A DNA stretch of 21,793 nt, taken from JANLQX01 sp031368215 (GTDB lineage: Bacteria; Actinomycetota; Acidimicrobiia; Acidimicrobiales; JANYDT01). Positions 7,636 to 14,783 of this stretch are shown piece by piece (position 1 is the first letter of the stretch; each line of letters begins with the position of its first letter). A model generated the notes under the pieces. It was not told the DNA's origin. It was given only the letters and a program-made list of their open reading frames with translations, and did not search any database. The position numbers and the translations under genes are program-made. The stretch spans positions 1-21,793 of the forward strand of contig JANLRD010000188.1 of the NCBI GenBank assembly GCA_031368215.1, read 5' to 3'.

Positions 7636-7663
7636 AGGATAGGGCCTTCCAAGGCCGAGTCAG
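7636..7663 (-). promoter_or_regulatory. Probable promoter of the crotonase gene
   Basis: On the minus strand, CTGACT (7663-7658), a 16-base spacer and TATCCT (7641-7636) form a plausible promoter. It overlaps the stop codon of the ACT-domain gene. The resulting leader would be about 33 bases long and include GGAGG. A short palindrome, GGCCTTCCAAGGCC, lies in the spacer at 7643-7656. Confidence 0.4.
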
Positions 7664-8307
7664 CGTCGCTGGACGAGCTCGCGCCAACGGGCGTCTGCGA
7701 TCCGGACCAGAGCCGTGAGCTGATGGCGTTCACGGGCCCGGAAGGGGCGGCCGCCGCGACCGAGCACCAGCGTGAGATCGGCACCATCGAGGGTCGACCA
7801 TGCAATGTCCGCCGGGCCTGATTCGCCGGCGGCGACCCGCAGCGACGCCCGACTGCCCGAGACGAACGCGGAGATCCAGGGAACCTCGGGCGCCCGCCCG
7901 ACGACGGCGAGGGCTTCTGGACTGTCGAACGAGATCACTGCGGCCCATTCGGCCTCGAACCCCTTGCTCGCGCGTCCGGCGAGCGCATGGAGAAGCGTGT
8001 CGACCGTGCGCGCCTCGACCAGCGCGATCGCCGTTTCGAGAGCATCCTGACGCGGATCGCGAACCTCGGGCCCGACCGGACGGATGTCCTCGACGTCGAC
8101 GCCGTCGACCTCCCGTAGCTCCCGGGTGAGCAGATCCAGAACTGTGGCGTCGGGAAGATCCACCAGGAGCTCGTCGATCGCTTTGCCGGCACCCCGTTCG
8201 AGGATGTCGATGCCCACAAGGTCACCACCGACCGCGCCGATGCGACTCGCCACCTGACCGAGGGCTCCGGGGCGGTCGGGGAGCCAGATGCGGACCACGA
8301 AGATCAT
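7660..8307 (-). CDS. ACT domain-containing protein with GAF-like C-terminal half
   Basis: The first 80 or so of 215 residues form an ACT domain: MIFVVRIWLPDRPGALGQVA with the usual DRPGxL turn, then GGDLVGIDILER and DELLVDLP. ACT domains bind amino acids or related small ligands and control an enzyme or regulator. The remaining 130 residues are less clear. The end, GRGGRPFRARERHQLTALVR, resembles the last helix of actinobacterial GAF-like regulatory modules, so I suspect a stand-alone sensor. There is no DNA-binding motif or enzyme domain. ATG 8307 is preceded by AAGGG at suitable distance. The gene lies between plsC (69 bases upstream) and the crotonase gene on the same strand. Confidence 0.75.
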   Translation of the reverse strand: MIFVVRIWLPDRPGALGQVASRIGAVGGDLVGIDILERGAGKAIDELLVDLPDATVLDLLTRELREVDGVDVEDIRPVGPEVRDPRQDALETAIALVEARTVDTLLHALAGRASKGFEAEWAAVISFDSPEALAVVGRAPEVPWISAFVSGSRASLRVAAGESGPADIAWSTLDGADLTLVLGRGGRPFRARERHQLTALVRIADARWRELVQRR

Positions 8308-8376
8308 GGTCGGCCCTTCAGTCGAATGCGCCGCCGCGCCGCGCGATCCCGATTGCCGGGCCTGCCGCGGGCCAAC

Positions 8377-9138
8377 TCAGGCGCTTGCCGAAATCGCGCC
8401 GACGAGAACCGACGAGGCGTGCGGGCTTGACGGCGTCGGGACAGAGGTGCGCACGACAGCCGGTGCGGGCTCGCCGACAGACTCGTCGGATGCCTTCTTC
8501 GGCGCGTAGGCGTTCACGTATTCCTGACCGGAGAGCTCGCGGAGCTCGAACATGATCTCGTCGGTGATCTGACGGAGGGCGAGCGGATCCTCGCGTCGGG
8601 TTTCGAAGCGGGTGAAATCGAGCGGACGGGAGAACTTGATGGTGATCGGGGAGCCGAAGTTCGGCTTCACCTGACCGATGGGTTGCGCCTCGCGTGTGCC
8701 GATCATGGCGACGGCGATGACTGGAGCGTGGCAGTCGAGTGCAAGGCGGGCGACGCCGGTGCGGCCCTTGTAGAGACGGCCGTCGGGCGAACGGGTGCCT
8801 TCGGGATAGATGCCGAAGACACCGTCAGCGAGAAGCACTTCCTTGGCGGCGTCGAGGGCCCGCTGCGATGCAGCGCCGCCGCCCCTCTTGACAGGAATCT
8901 GGCCCATCATCTTGAAGAACCACGCGGTCTTGCGCTGCTCGAAGTACTCGGCCTTGGCCACAAAGGTGACACGGCGCTTCAGGACGAGTGGCAGGAAGAT
9001 GGAATCGGAGAACGACAGATGGTTGCTGGCGAGAATCACCGGACCGCCTGTCGGCACATGTTCGATGCCTTCCACGCGCACCTTGAAGAGCAAACGCAGG
9101 ACGGGCCCGAGTATCGCTTTCATGATCCGATATGCCAT
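8377..9138 (-). CDS. plsC: 1-acyl-sn-glycerol-3-phosphate acyltransferase (PlsC family)
   Basis: This 253-residue membrane-associated acyltransferase transfers an acyl chain to lysophosphatidic acid, giving phosphatidic acid. Motif I is NHLSFSD (the H-x4-D catalytic pair), followed by the substrate-binding region MGQIPVKRGGG and motif III YPEGTRSPDGRLYKG. Motif IV hydrophobic residues lie in CHAPVIAVAMIG. A hydrophobic N-terminal stretch (ILGPVLRLLFKV) probably contacts the membrane, and the last 40 residues are a low-complexity Pro/Ala/Ser tail. ATG 9138 is fixed by a consensus TACAAT -10 box seven bases upstream, so the message is leaderless. The frame runs open to 9465, but the extra residues are unlike the family. 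A TetR gene diverges from it, an arrangement common for a regulator and its target. The same family occurs at the start of the equivalent mycobacterial locus. Confidence 0.88.
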   Translation of the reverse strand: MAYRIMKAILGPVLRLLFKVRVEGIEHVPTGGPVILASNHLSFSDSIFLPLVLKRRVTFVAKAEYFEQRKTAWFFKMMGQIPVKRGGGAASQRALDAAKEVLLADGVFGIYPEGTRSPDGRLYKGRTGVARLALDCHAPVIAVAMIGTREAQPIGQVKPNFGSPITIKFSRPLDFTRFETRREDPLALRQITDEIMFELRELSGQEYVNAYAPKKASDESVGEPAPAVVRTSVPTPSSPHASSVLVGAISASA

Positions 9139-9145
9139 GGACGGG

Positions 9146-9151
9146 ATTGTA
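9146..9151 (-). promoter_or_regulatory. -10 box of the leaderless plsC promoter
   Basis: TACAAT, very close to the TATAAT consensus, is followed on the minus strand by seven bases (CCCGTCC) and then ATG at 9138. No clear -35 box is seen. Confidence 0.6.
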
Positions 9152-9294
9152 CGCCGCCCCCTGGTCATTTCGATGATTCCCGTAGCAGAAGTCACGGGCC
9201 GTTCATCGATCCGACACACTCGTTCGCACCTCGTTTTTCGAGCCCGGAAGACGGCATCGATTCCATGAAGTGATCTCCGCTCACCTGGACCGGT

Positions 9295-9324
9295 TTGGAG
9301 AACACCGCTGCTCATCCCTACCGT
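9295..9324 (+). promoter_or_regulatory. Leaderless promoter of the TetR-family gene
   Basis: TTGGAG (9295-9300), an 18-base spacer and TACCGT (9319-9324) are followed by seven bases and ATG at 9332. The first half of the -35 box matches consensus. This fixes the ATG as start in preference to the in-frame GTG at 9323, which lies within the promoter. Confidence 0.55.
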
Positions 9325-9331
9325 GTGGGAA

Positions 9332-9946
9332 ATGGAGCGGCGACTGACCCAACGAGGCCGCGAACGTCGTGCGACGCTCATGCGTGCCGCCACCCAGCGA
9401 TTCGCCGAGCAGGGGTACCACCAGACTGCCGTTTCGGAAATCGTGGACGAACTCGCCGTCGGCAAGGGGGTCTTCTACTGGTACTTCGATTCGAAGGAAG
9501 AGCTCTTCTGCGAGATCCTTCGCGATGCGCAGTTGTCGCTGCGTCGACGTCAGCAGCAGACCATCGGCGCCAACGACGACCCGCTCCACAAGATCTCGCT
9601 CGGCATGCTCGCCACGATGCGCTGGCTCGACGAGAACCGCCACATGTTCAATCTGTTCCAGTTCGCGGCGACCGAGGTCGCGTTCGCTCCCGTGCTGCGT
9701 CAAGGCGCTGATCTGGCCGCCGCCGACATCGCAAAGCACGTCAAGGCGGCAATGCTCGCCGGTCGTATCCCCGACGGCGATCCGGAATTGCTCACCCATG
9801 CGATCATCGGCGTCACGAACGAACTCTCCCGGCGGTTCGTGCAGACGCGCCGTCAAGATCCCGACGCCGTCGCGTCTGCCGCCAACGCGTTCCTGCTTTC
9901 CGGCCTCCTCGGCACCACCAGCGAGTCGATCGCGCTCCGCCCGTAG
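9332..9946 (+). CDS. TetR/AcrR family transcriptional regulator
   Basis: This 204-residue protein has a typical TetR N-terminal DNA-binding domain. The first helix lies in LMRAATQRFAEQGYHQTAV, and the helix-turn-helix is VSEIVDELAVGKGVFYWYF followed by DSKEELF. Residues 70 to 204 form an all-helical ligand-binding and dimer domain with no identifiable ligand specificity. The ATG at 9332 is chosen because a TACCGT -10 box ends seven bases before it. It diverges from plsC across 193 bases, so it may repress plsC, itself, or acyl-CoA genes nearby. I could not find a strong palindromic operator in that gap. It converges with the second SRPBCC gene with 19 bases between stops. Confidence 0.9.
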   Translation: MERRLTQRGRERRATLMRAATQRFAEQGYHQTAVSEIVDELAVGKGVFYWYFDSKEELFCEILRDAQLSLRRRQQQTIGANDDPLHKISLGMLATMRWLDENRHMFNLFQFAATEVAFAPVLRQGADLAAADIAKHVKAAMLAGRIPDGDPELLTHAIIGVTNELSRRFVQTRRQDPDAVASAANAFLLSGLLGTTSESIALRP

Positions 9947-9965
9947 GGTTCGCCAACCGGCGGGC

Positions 9966-10415
9966 TCAGGTCGTGACGGTGGCCTCGACGCGATGCTTGA
10001 GCTCGCGTAGCGCAGTAGTGATGATCTTCCCCTCGGCCCGGCGCTTCACGAAGCCCGGGATCGGCACCACGAGGTCGACGGTGAGGTGGTAGATCACGTC
10101 GGTCGAACCGTCGCCCAGCTCGACGAACGTGTAGCTCCCTTCCAGCGCACGCATGATGTCGCCCTCGACCAGGGTCCACGAGATCACGTCGGAGCTTTCG
10201 CTGTACGTGTAGCTGAGTAGGTAACCGGCGCTTCGTCCCATGGCGGCGGCGCGGAACGCCACCCGGGTCCCCCGGCCCTGCTCGTCACGCTCGATCACGA
10301 TGGCGGCCTTGATGTCAGGTGCCCACTCCGGATAGCGCTCGAAGTCGAGGATGGTCTCGATACAGCGGTCGATCGAGGCGCCGATGTTGAGGTGTTCCGT
10401 GGTCTGCTCAGACAT
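9966..10415 (-). CDS. SRPBCC family protein, cyclase/dehydrase-like (Rv2185c/TB16.3-like)
   Basis: This 149-residue START-like protein begins MSEQTTEHLNIGASIDRCIE. The pattern DFERYPEWAPDIKAAIVIE, the strand pair SDVISWTLVEGDIMRALEGSY and the C-terminal helix GFVKRRAEGKIITTALREL resemble mycobacterial TB16.3 (Rv2185c), which lies upstream of pimB in M. tuberculosis. Such proteins bind a hydrophobic ligand; no catalytic residues can be assigned. ATG 10415 is preceded by GGAGAA at about six bases, a good ribosome site; the open frame reaches nine codons further without support. It follows pimB on the same strand after 157 bases, so it may be co-transcribed with it or use its own promoter (a TACGCT lies at 10490-10485). 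Confidence 0.83.
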   Translation of the reverse strand: MSEQTTEHLNIGASIDRCIETILDFERYPEWAPDIKAAIVIERDEQGRGTRVAFRAAAMGRSAGYLLSYTYSESSDVISWTLVEGDIMRALEGSYTFVELGDGSTDVIYHLTVDLVVPIPGFVKRRAEGKIITTALRELKHRVEATVTT

Positions 10416-10572
10416 GGCGTGTTCTCCGCACTCGCAAATCATGGGCGTCCGCGGATCGGCGGGCGCGACGTACGGCGCCGAGCGTAGCTTTCCCGTTCGT
10501 GCCCCCGAGGTCGCGGGCGCGTCTCAGGCAGGTCGCGCCCTCCCCGAGGTCACGAGTCGCCGATCGGCGGTA

Positions 10573-11784
10573 CTAGCGCCAGACGAACGGCAGTCGACCG
10601 GCCTCAAGGCCGCGCAAGGTGGTCCCGAGACGATCCGCGAGGACGTCGTAGGAGAACTCGGCGACGCACCTGTCGCGACCGGCGATGGAAAAAGACCGGC
10701 GCCTGTGCGGATCGGCCAGGAGTCCAGCGATCGCCGCAGCCGCCTGGTCGACCGAGCGCAGCGACACCACGAGTCCGGTCTCGTCGTTCAGGACTGCCTC
10801 GTGCGACCCGCCACTGCGACCGGCGATCTGGGGCGTACCGGACGCCGCCGCTTCGACGAAGACGATGCCGAAGCCCTCCTGCTCCAGCCCGCCCCATCGA
10901 TTTCGACACAACATGGCGAAGAGGTCACCGCAGCGATGCAAGGTGCGGAGGTCGTCGTCGGACACCCGGCCGAGGAAGCGCACGTCGAGGTTGAGCATGG
11001 TGTCGTTGCCGATGTGCTTCGCCACGCGTTCGAGTCGTTCACGATCGCGACCGCTCCCTGCGATCACAACCGTAAGTGGACGGACGTTCTCCTTCGAGAT
11101 CCCGCCGGCGCCTCGACGCTGCGCAACTGCCGCCGCAGCGCGGAGCACGGTGTCGAAGCCCTTCCGGGGGACAAGTCGGCTCGCACACACGATCACGTCA
11201 CCTTCCGCCGTGGTGGGAAGACCGAGGCTCCGACGCGCCGCGTCACGTTCGGCGTCGTCGGTGACGGGGCGGAAGCTCTCGACGTCGACCCCGGGTGGGA
11301 TGACCGTGGCGGCGAGAGGCCGCCCTACGCATCGTTCGGCTTCGGCCAGGGGATAGCCACCGGCGGCAATCACGTGGATGGCCCCATCGAGGACCCGGGC
11401 CAACACCTGCCGACTGAGCGGAAGGCGGCCGGGGACTGTGACCTCCGCACCGTGGAGCACGACGGCGTACGGCAGGCCCGCCTTGGCGAGCGACGGGCCG
11501 ATCCACCCCAGCGGCACCGCCGGATCGAGCACGACGAACGACGAGCGCGTCGACTCTGCCAAGGAGAGCACCTGTCGGGTCACCGCCGGAGTCGGCAGCA
11601 GCACCTTCTGCCGGCTCCGGACGATCGGCAACGGCGCCGCCGCATCGAACTTGGCGGTGCCCGCATAGGGGGTGGTGAACACGCTCGCGTCGCCGGCGGG
11701 GAGACGACGCCACAACTCCCAAAGGTACGACTGGATACCGCCGATCTTCGGCGGGAAGTCGTTCGTGACGAGGAGATGCGCCAT
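10573..11784 (-). CDS. pimB: GT4 glycosyltransferase, PimB'-like phosphatidylinositol-mannoside mannosyltransferase
   Basis: This 403-residue GT-B fold glycosyltransferase belongs to family GT4. The N-terminus LLVTNDFPPKIGGIQSYL is almost diagnostic of PimB', which adds the second mannose to phosphatidylinositol monomannoside from GDP-mannose on the inner membrane face. Further family features are IPPGVDVESFRP, ASRLVPRKGFDTVL (donor-binding Arg and Lys) and the E-x7-E motif EGFGIVFVEA followed by ASGTPQIAGRSGG. A segment of about 10 residues (RGAGGISKEN) is inserted before LTVVIAGSG. The start at ATG 11784 is supported by a TAGGGT -10 box eleven bases upstream. Neighbours plsC, an SRPBCC gene, an exonuclease/GIY-YIG gene and trpD match the mycobacterial pimB' locus. 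Whether this organism makes PIMs is inference; another mannosyl or glucosyl lipid product remains possible. Confidence 0.82.
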   Translation of the reverse strand: MAHLLVTNDFPPKIGGIQSYLWELWRRLPAGDASVFTTPYAGTAKFDAAAPLPIVRSRQKVLLPTPAVTRQVLSLAESTRSSFVVLDPAVPLGWIGPSLAKAGLPYAVVLHGAEVTVPGRLPLSRQVLARVLDGAIHVIAAGGYPLAEAERCVGRPLAATVIPPGVDVESFRPVTDDAERDAARRSLGLPTTAEGDVIVCASRLVPRKGFDTVLRAAAAVAQRRGAGGISKENVRPLTVVIAGSGRDRERLERVAKHIGNDTMLNLDVRFLGRVSDDDLRTLHRCGDLFAMLCRNRWGGLEQEGFGIVFVEAAASGTPQIAGRSGGSHEAVLNDETGLVVSLRSVDQAAAAIAGLLADPHRRRSFSIAGRDRCVAEFSYDVLADRLGTTLRGLEAGRLPFVWR

Positions 11785-11795
11785 GGCGGGACGCG

Positions 11796-11801
11796 ACCCT
11801 A
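11796..11801 (-). promoter_or_regulatory. Probable -10 box of the pimB promoter
   Basis: On the minus strand TAGGGT is followed by 11 bases and ATG 11784, giving a leader of about four or five bases, nearly leaderless. No -35 box is evident. Confidence 0.4.
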
Positions 11802-11853
11802 CTGGCGGGCCGCGGGATGATTTGCGGCAACGGAGCTCTGGCGGGTCGCCGAG

Positions 11854-12996
11854 TCACTGGTCCGCAGCAGAGCCGAAGATCTGCTCGTGGGCGTAGGCCG
11901 AGGCGTGGCGCACGGCGTCGTCGGACGATGCCGCACCCGTGAGGATCGCGGACCGCACACCGTCGGACACCCGGCCAGAACCATCAACCCGCACGGTGTT
12001 GCCAAGCGCGATGAGCGCATTTCTCCGCAGCACGTTCACGTCGCGCTCGGGCAGGTAGAACCGCCCGTGCCGGGCAAGAATCGAAGCGTCGTCGTCGAGC
12101 ACTAGCGCCACCAGGTCGGTCCACGGCTGGGATCCCGGTTCGGCACGCAAGGGCGGCTCCCGACGATCGACTGATCGGTTCGGCGGGCACACCTCCTGAC
12201 AGTCGTCGCAGCCGTAGATCCGGTCGCCGAGCGCCCCGAGGAACTCGTCGGGGAACCGACCCGGCCGTTGCGCCAACCAGGCCAAGCAGCGCCGGGCGTC
12301 GACCACGCCCGGGGCGACGATCGCCCCCGTCGGGCAACCGTCGAGGCAGCGCGTGCACGACCCGCAACCGTCGGCAACGACGGCGTCGGCAACGGGGAGC
12401 GCGGCGTCGGTCAGGACGGACCCGAGCACGAACCACGATCCCCGCCCGGGGATGAGCAGGTTGGCGTTCTTGCCGAACCACCCGATGCCGGCGCGATGGG
12501 CGGCGGCCCGGTCGACCAACGTGTTGTCGTCGGCCAGGATGCGCGTTCGGTAGCCCTCCGCCCGCAGCACGTCGGCGATCTGCGAGAGCCCGGCCCGCAA
12601 CGGCGCGTAGTGATCCGTCCACGAATAGCGGGCGATGCGCCCGGACGGCTCCTCCCCCGGTTCCTCGTCGGCCCGACGGTAGAACCGGGCAGCGACGATC
12701 AGGGTGGAGGCTCCGGGCAAGGCGGCGCCGGGATCGGTCGAGCGGTCCGGGTTCTTGTAGGTGAACGCCATGCCTCCGTGCAAACCGTCGGCCTTGCGTT
12801 GACGGAGGGCCTCGCGTGCCTCGGTGAAGACGTCGGCCGTGGTGGTACCAACTGCATCGAGCCCGCTGGCGCGGCCGAGTGCGAAGAGGCGGTCGCGCAG
12901 AGCAACTGCGTGCGGCGCCTGCCGACGACCTCGGGCCCGTGGACCGTCGAACGGACGCGGGCCGACCGGCGAAGGCGTCGACGGAGCGCTGACCAC
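11854..12996 (-). CDS. queG: Epoxyqueuosine reductase QueG
   Basis: This 380-residue protein reduces epoxyqueuosine to queuosine in tRNA anticodons, using cobalamin and two [4Fe-4S] clusters. The DUF1730-type N-terminal half contains ARYSWTDHYAPLRAGL and the DNTLVDRAAAHRAGIGWFGKN-type segment, which carries the proposed catalytic Asp. The ferredoxin region has CGSCTRCLDGCP and, 45 residues on, CDDCQEVCP, together giving eight Cys for two clusters. The C-terminus is a HEAT-like helical repeat (VLRRNALIALGN). GTG 12996 is chosen because a TAGGCT -10 box lies exactly six bases upstream, so the start is leaderless; the first 30 residues are a Pro/Arg-rich extension. No other queuosine genes (queA, tgt, queC-F) are in the window. 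It lies 69 bases from pimB on the same strand. Confidence 0.92.
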   Translation of the reverse strand: MVSAPSTPSPVGPRPFDGPRARGRRQAPHAVALRDRLFALGRASGLDAVGTTTADVFTEAREALRQRKADGLHGGMAFTYKNPDRSTDPGAALPGASTLIVAARFYRRADEEPGEEPSGRIARYSWTDHYAPLRAGLSQIADVLRAEGYRTRILADDNTLVDRAAAHRAGIGWFGKNANLLIPGRGSWFVLGSVLTDAALPVADAVVADGCGSCTRCLDGCPTGAIVAPGVVDARRCLAWLAQRPGRFPDEFLGALGDRIYGCDDCQEVCPPNRSVDRREPPLRAEPGSQPWTDLVALVLDDDASILARHGRFYLPERDVNVLRRNALIALGNTVRVDGSGRVSDGVRSAILTGAASSDDAVRHASAYAHEQIFGSAADQ

Positions 12997-13002
12997 CGAC
13001 GA

Positions 13003-13008
13003 AGCCTA
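13003..13008 (-). promoter_or_regulatory. -10 box of the leaderless queG promoter
   Basis: On the minus strand TAGGCT is followed by TCGTCG and GTG at 12996. The six-base gap places the RNA start at the start codon. The same hexamer serves the nuclease gene at 16886. Confidence 0.5.
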
Positions 13009-13038
13009 CGAAGGATCGCTGCGACCGGGCGCGCGTCG

Positions 13039-13365
13039 TCAGCCGGCGGTAGCGCGGAGATCGTGATGCTGCGACCCGGGCAGCAGTCCCACCTCCTGGA
13101 ACATCGCCAGGGCATCGGCCTCGGCGGCACCCAGGGCCACCGAGGTGCCGCAGACGAAGGTGACAATGCAGTCGGCGCATGCCGACGAGTTCTGCTGGCT
13201 GCAGTCGGCGCAGGAGATGACCACATCGGCGCAGGGTTCAGGTCGCATGGAGGACGGGTGACGGCGGCGGGCATCGTCGCGCGCCGCTTTCGTGGCATCG
13301 GAGGTGACCCGGTGTCGACGGCTGGAGAGGTTCACGGGAACGGGGAAGGTGAGTGAAGTAGCCAT
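13039..13365 (-). CDS. Small Cys-rich protein (two CxxC pairs) of unknown function
   Basis: A small protein of 108 residues if it starts at ATG 13365, or 69 residues if at ATG 13248. The conserved-looking part is the C-terminal half: CADCSQQNSSACADCIVTFVCG, in which four Cys form two CxxC pairs 8 residues apart, as in a zinc or Fe-S binding knuckle. It ends in a short helix-rich segment, ALAMFQEVGLLPGSQHH. I recall similar short actinobacterial proteins with CxDCxVTFxxG, but none with a known function. For the longer start, a CACACT hexamer lies seven bases before the ATG, similar to leaderless promoters here, and codon use in the extra 39 codons is still GC3-rich. The shorter start has no promoter or ribosome site. 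It is followed by queG after 42 bases on the same strand. Confidence 0.6.
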   Translation of the reverse strand: MATSLTFPVPVNLSSRRHRVTSDATKAARDDARRRHPSSMRPEPCADVVISCADCSQQNSSACADCIVTFVCGTSVALGAAEADALAMFQEVGLLPGSQHHDLRATAG

Positions 13366-13491
13366 GGGTCTCAGTGTGCCGAAGGGGGTGTGACAACAAT
13401 TCCTCCGGCACGCCCGAACGAGCCCGGCCGACCTCCCGGTTTGTGCCACCCTCGGGACCAACGGCCCTGTTCGCCGGGGCGGGCATGTCCC

Positions 13492-13497
13492 TACGGT
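13492..13497 (+). promoter_or_regulatory. Probable -10 box of the acyl-CoA dehydrogenase promoter
   Basis: TACGGT lies 20 bases before ATG 13518, with TTCGCC at 13470-13475 as a weak -35 at 16 bases spacing. The predicted leader of about a dozen bases carries GAGGAG (13505-13510) as ribosome site. Confidence 0.4.
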
Positions 13498-13517
13498 GGC
13501 GACCGAGGAGAGTGATG

Positions 13518-14744
13518 ATGGATTTCGACGTGTCCGAGGAGATGACGGTCAGGCTCGCCATGATCGGCGAGTTCATGGAGCGGGAGGTGATCCCGCTCGA
13601 GGGCGAAATGCTCCACGGCGACCCGACGACACTCGAAGCGGGCGTTCGCGCGGCGCAGGCCAAGGTCAAGCAGATGGGGCTCTGGGCGCCGAACCATCCT
13701 GTGGACCTCGGCGGGCTCGGCCTGTCCATGGTCGACCACGGCCTGTTCGCCGAGGCCGTTGGGCGCAGCCCCCTCGGCATGACGGTGTTCGGCACCCAGG
13801 CGCCCGACGCCGGCAACGTGGAGATCCTCCACAAGTACGGTACCGAGGAACAGCGTGAACGGTTCCTGCGCCCCCTCGTGGCCGGCGAGATCCGCAGCTG
13901 CTTCTCCATGACCGAACCCGAGACCGCGGGCTCGAACCCCGTGCTCCTCGAGACGAGGGCCGTCGTCGACGGCGACGACTACGTGATCAGCGGACAGAAG
14001 TGGTTCACCTCGTCGGCGGACGGGGCGGCGTTCGCCATCGTGATGGCCGTCACCGACCCCGACGCGCCGCCCCACCAGCGGGCCAGCATGATCATCGTGC
14101 CCACCGATACCCCGGGCTTCAACCTCGTGCGCAACGTGAGCGTCATGGGCCATGCCGGCACCGGCCACGCCAGCCACGGAGAGGTGATCTACCAGTCGTG
14201 CCGCGTGCCTCGCAGCAACGTGCTCGGCCCGGAGGGTTCCGGCTTCCTCATCGCCCAGGATCGCCTCGGACCGGGGCGCATCCACCACTGCATGCGCTGG
14301 CTCGGCATCGCCGCACGATCGTTCGACATGATGTGCGCTCGGGCCAACGAGCGGGTCATCGATGCCGACGGCGGCACGCTCGCCGGCAAGCAGGTCATCC
14401 AGCACTGGGCGGCCGAGATGGAAGCCGAGATCCGGGGTGCGCGTCTGCAGACGCTCCACTGCGCCTGGATGATCGACCGGTTCGGAGCGAGCGCGGCCCG
14501 AGACGAGATCTCCGCCATCAAGTTCGAGGTGGCAAACACCATGCTCAAGGCCGTGGACCGCGCCATCCAGGTGCACGGCGCACTGGGCGTCACCGACGAC
14601 ACGATCCTGGCGTATTGGTACCGCCACGAACGCGCCGCCCGCATCTACGACGGCGCCGACGAGGTCCACAAGACGTCCCTCGGACGCCGCATCCTTCGGC
14701 GCTACGCAACCGCGGCCGCGGCGCGCTCAGAAGCGCGCGCCTAG
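13518..14744 (+). CDS. Acyl-CoA dehydrogenase (FadE/ACAD10-11-like)
   Basis: This flavoprotein of about 408 residues introduces a 2,3-double bond into an acyl-CoA and passes electrons to ETF. The N-terminal helical domain is followed by the FAD-contacting CFSMTEPETAGSNP and VISGQKWFTSSADGA segments, then the C-terminal helices with VHGALGVTDDT and IYDGADEVHKTSLGRRIL. In classical enzymes the catalytic Glu lies in the YEGTSQI-type loop. Here that loop reads YDGADEVH, with Asp, as I recall for ACAD10/11-type members, so the base may differ. Two ATGs (13515 and 13518) are adjacent; GAGGAG at 13505-13510 is better spaced for 13518. Chain length preference is unknown. The Dcp-like peptidase gene follows after 39 bases, with its own putative promoter. 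Confidence 0.9.
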   Translation: MDFDVSEEMTVRLAMIGEFMEREVIPLEGEMLHGDPTTLEAGVRAAQAKVKQMGLWAPNHPVDLGGLGLSMVDHGLFAEAVGRSPLGMTVFGTQAPDAGNVEILHKYGTEEQRERFLRPLVAGEIRSCFSMTEPETAGSNPVLLETRAVVDGDDYVISGQKWFTSSADGAAFAIVMAVTDPDAPPHQRASMIIVPTDTPGFNLVRNVSVMGHAGTGHASHGEVIYQSCRVPRSNVLGPEGSGFLIAQDRLGPGRIHHCMRWLGIAARSFDMMCARANERVIDADGGTLAGKQVIQHWAAEMEAEIRGARLQTLHCAWMIDRFGASAARDEISAIKFEVANTMLKAVDRAIQVHGALGVTDDTILAYWYRHERAARIYDGADEVHKTSLGRRILRRYATAAAARSEARA

Positions 14745-14747
14745 CCC

Positions 14748-14753
14748 TACGCT
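14748..14753 (+). promoter_or_regulatory. Possible -10 box before the M3 peptidase gene
   Basis: TACGCT lies 30 bases before ATG 14784, overlapping the region just after the dehydrogenase stop codon. It would give a leader of about 24 bases with only a weak GAAAGA ribosome site. Confidence 0.3.
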
Positions 14754-14783
14754 CTCGGGGTCGCCACGCCGAAAGACGTACCC

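Noticed and set aside
9139..9331. Operator for the TetR protein in the plsC/TetR gap
   Set aside because: Only short, weak palindromes such as TCAT-N4-ATGA were found; none is long enough to support a claim.
10351..11820. 489-codon open frame on the plus strand opposite pimB
   Set aside because: Its translation is low-complexity and Arg/Gly/Asp-rich with no family motifs, whereas the opposite strand encodes a clear GT4 enzyme. High G+C removes stop codons from antisense frames.
13491..14669. 392-codon minus-strand frame opposite the acyl-CoA dehydrogenase
   Set aside because: His/Val/Asp-rich antisense translation without motifs; the plus strand carries every dehydrogenase signature.
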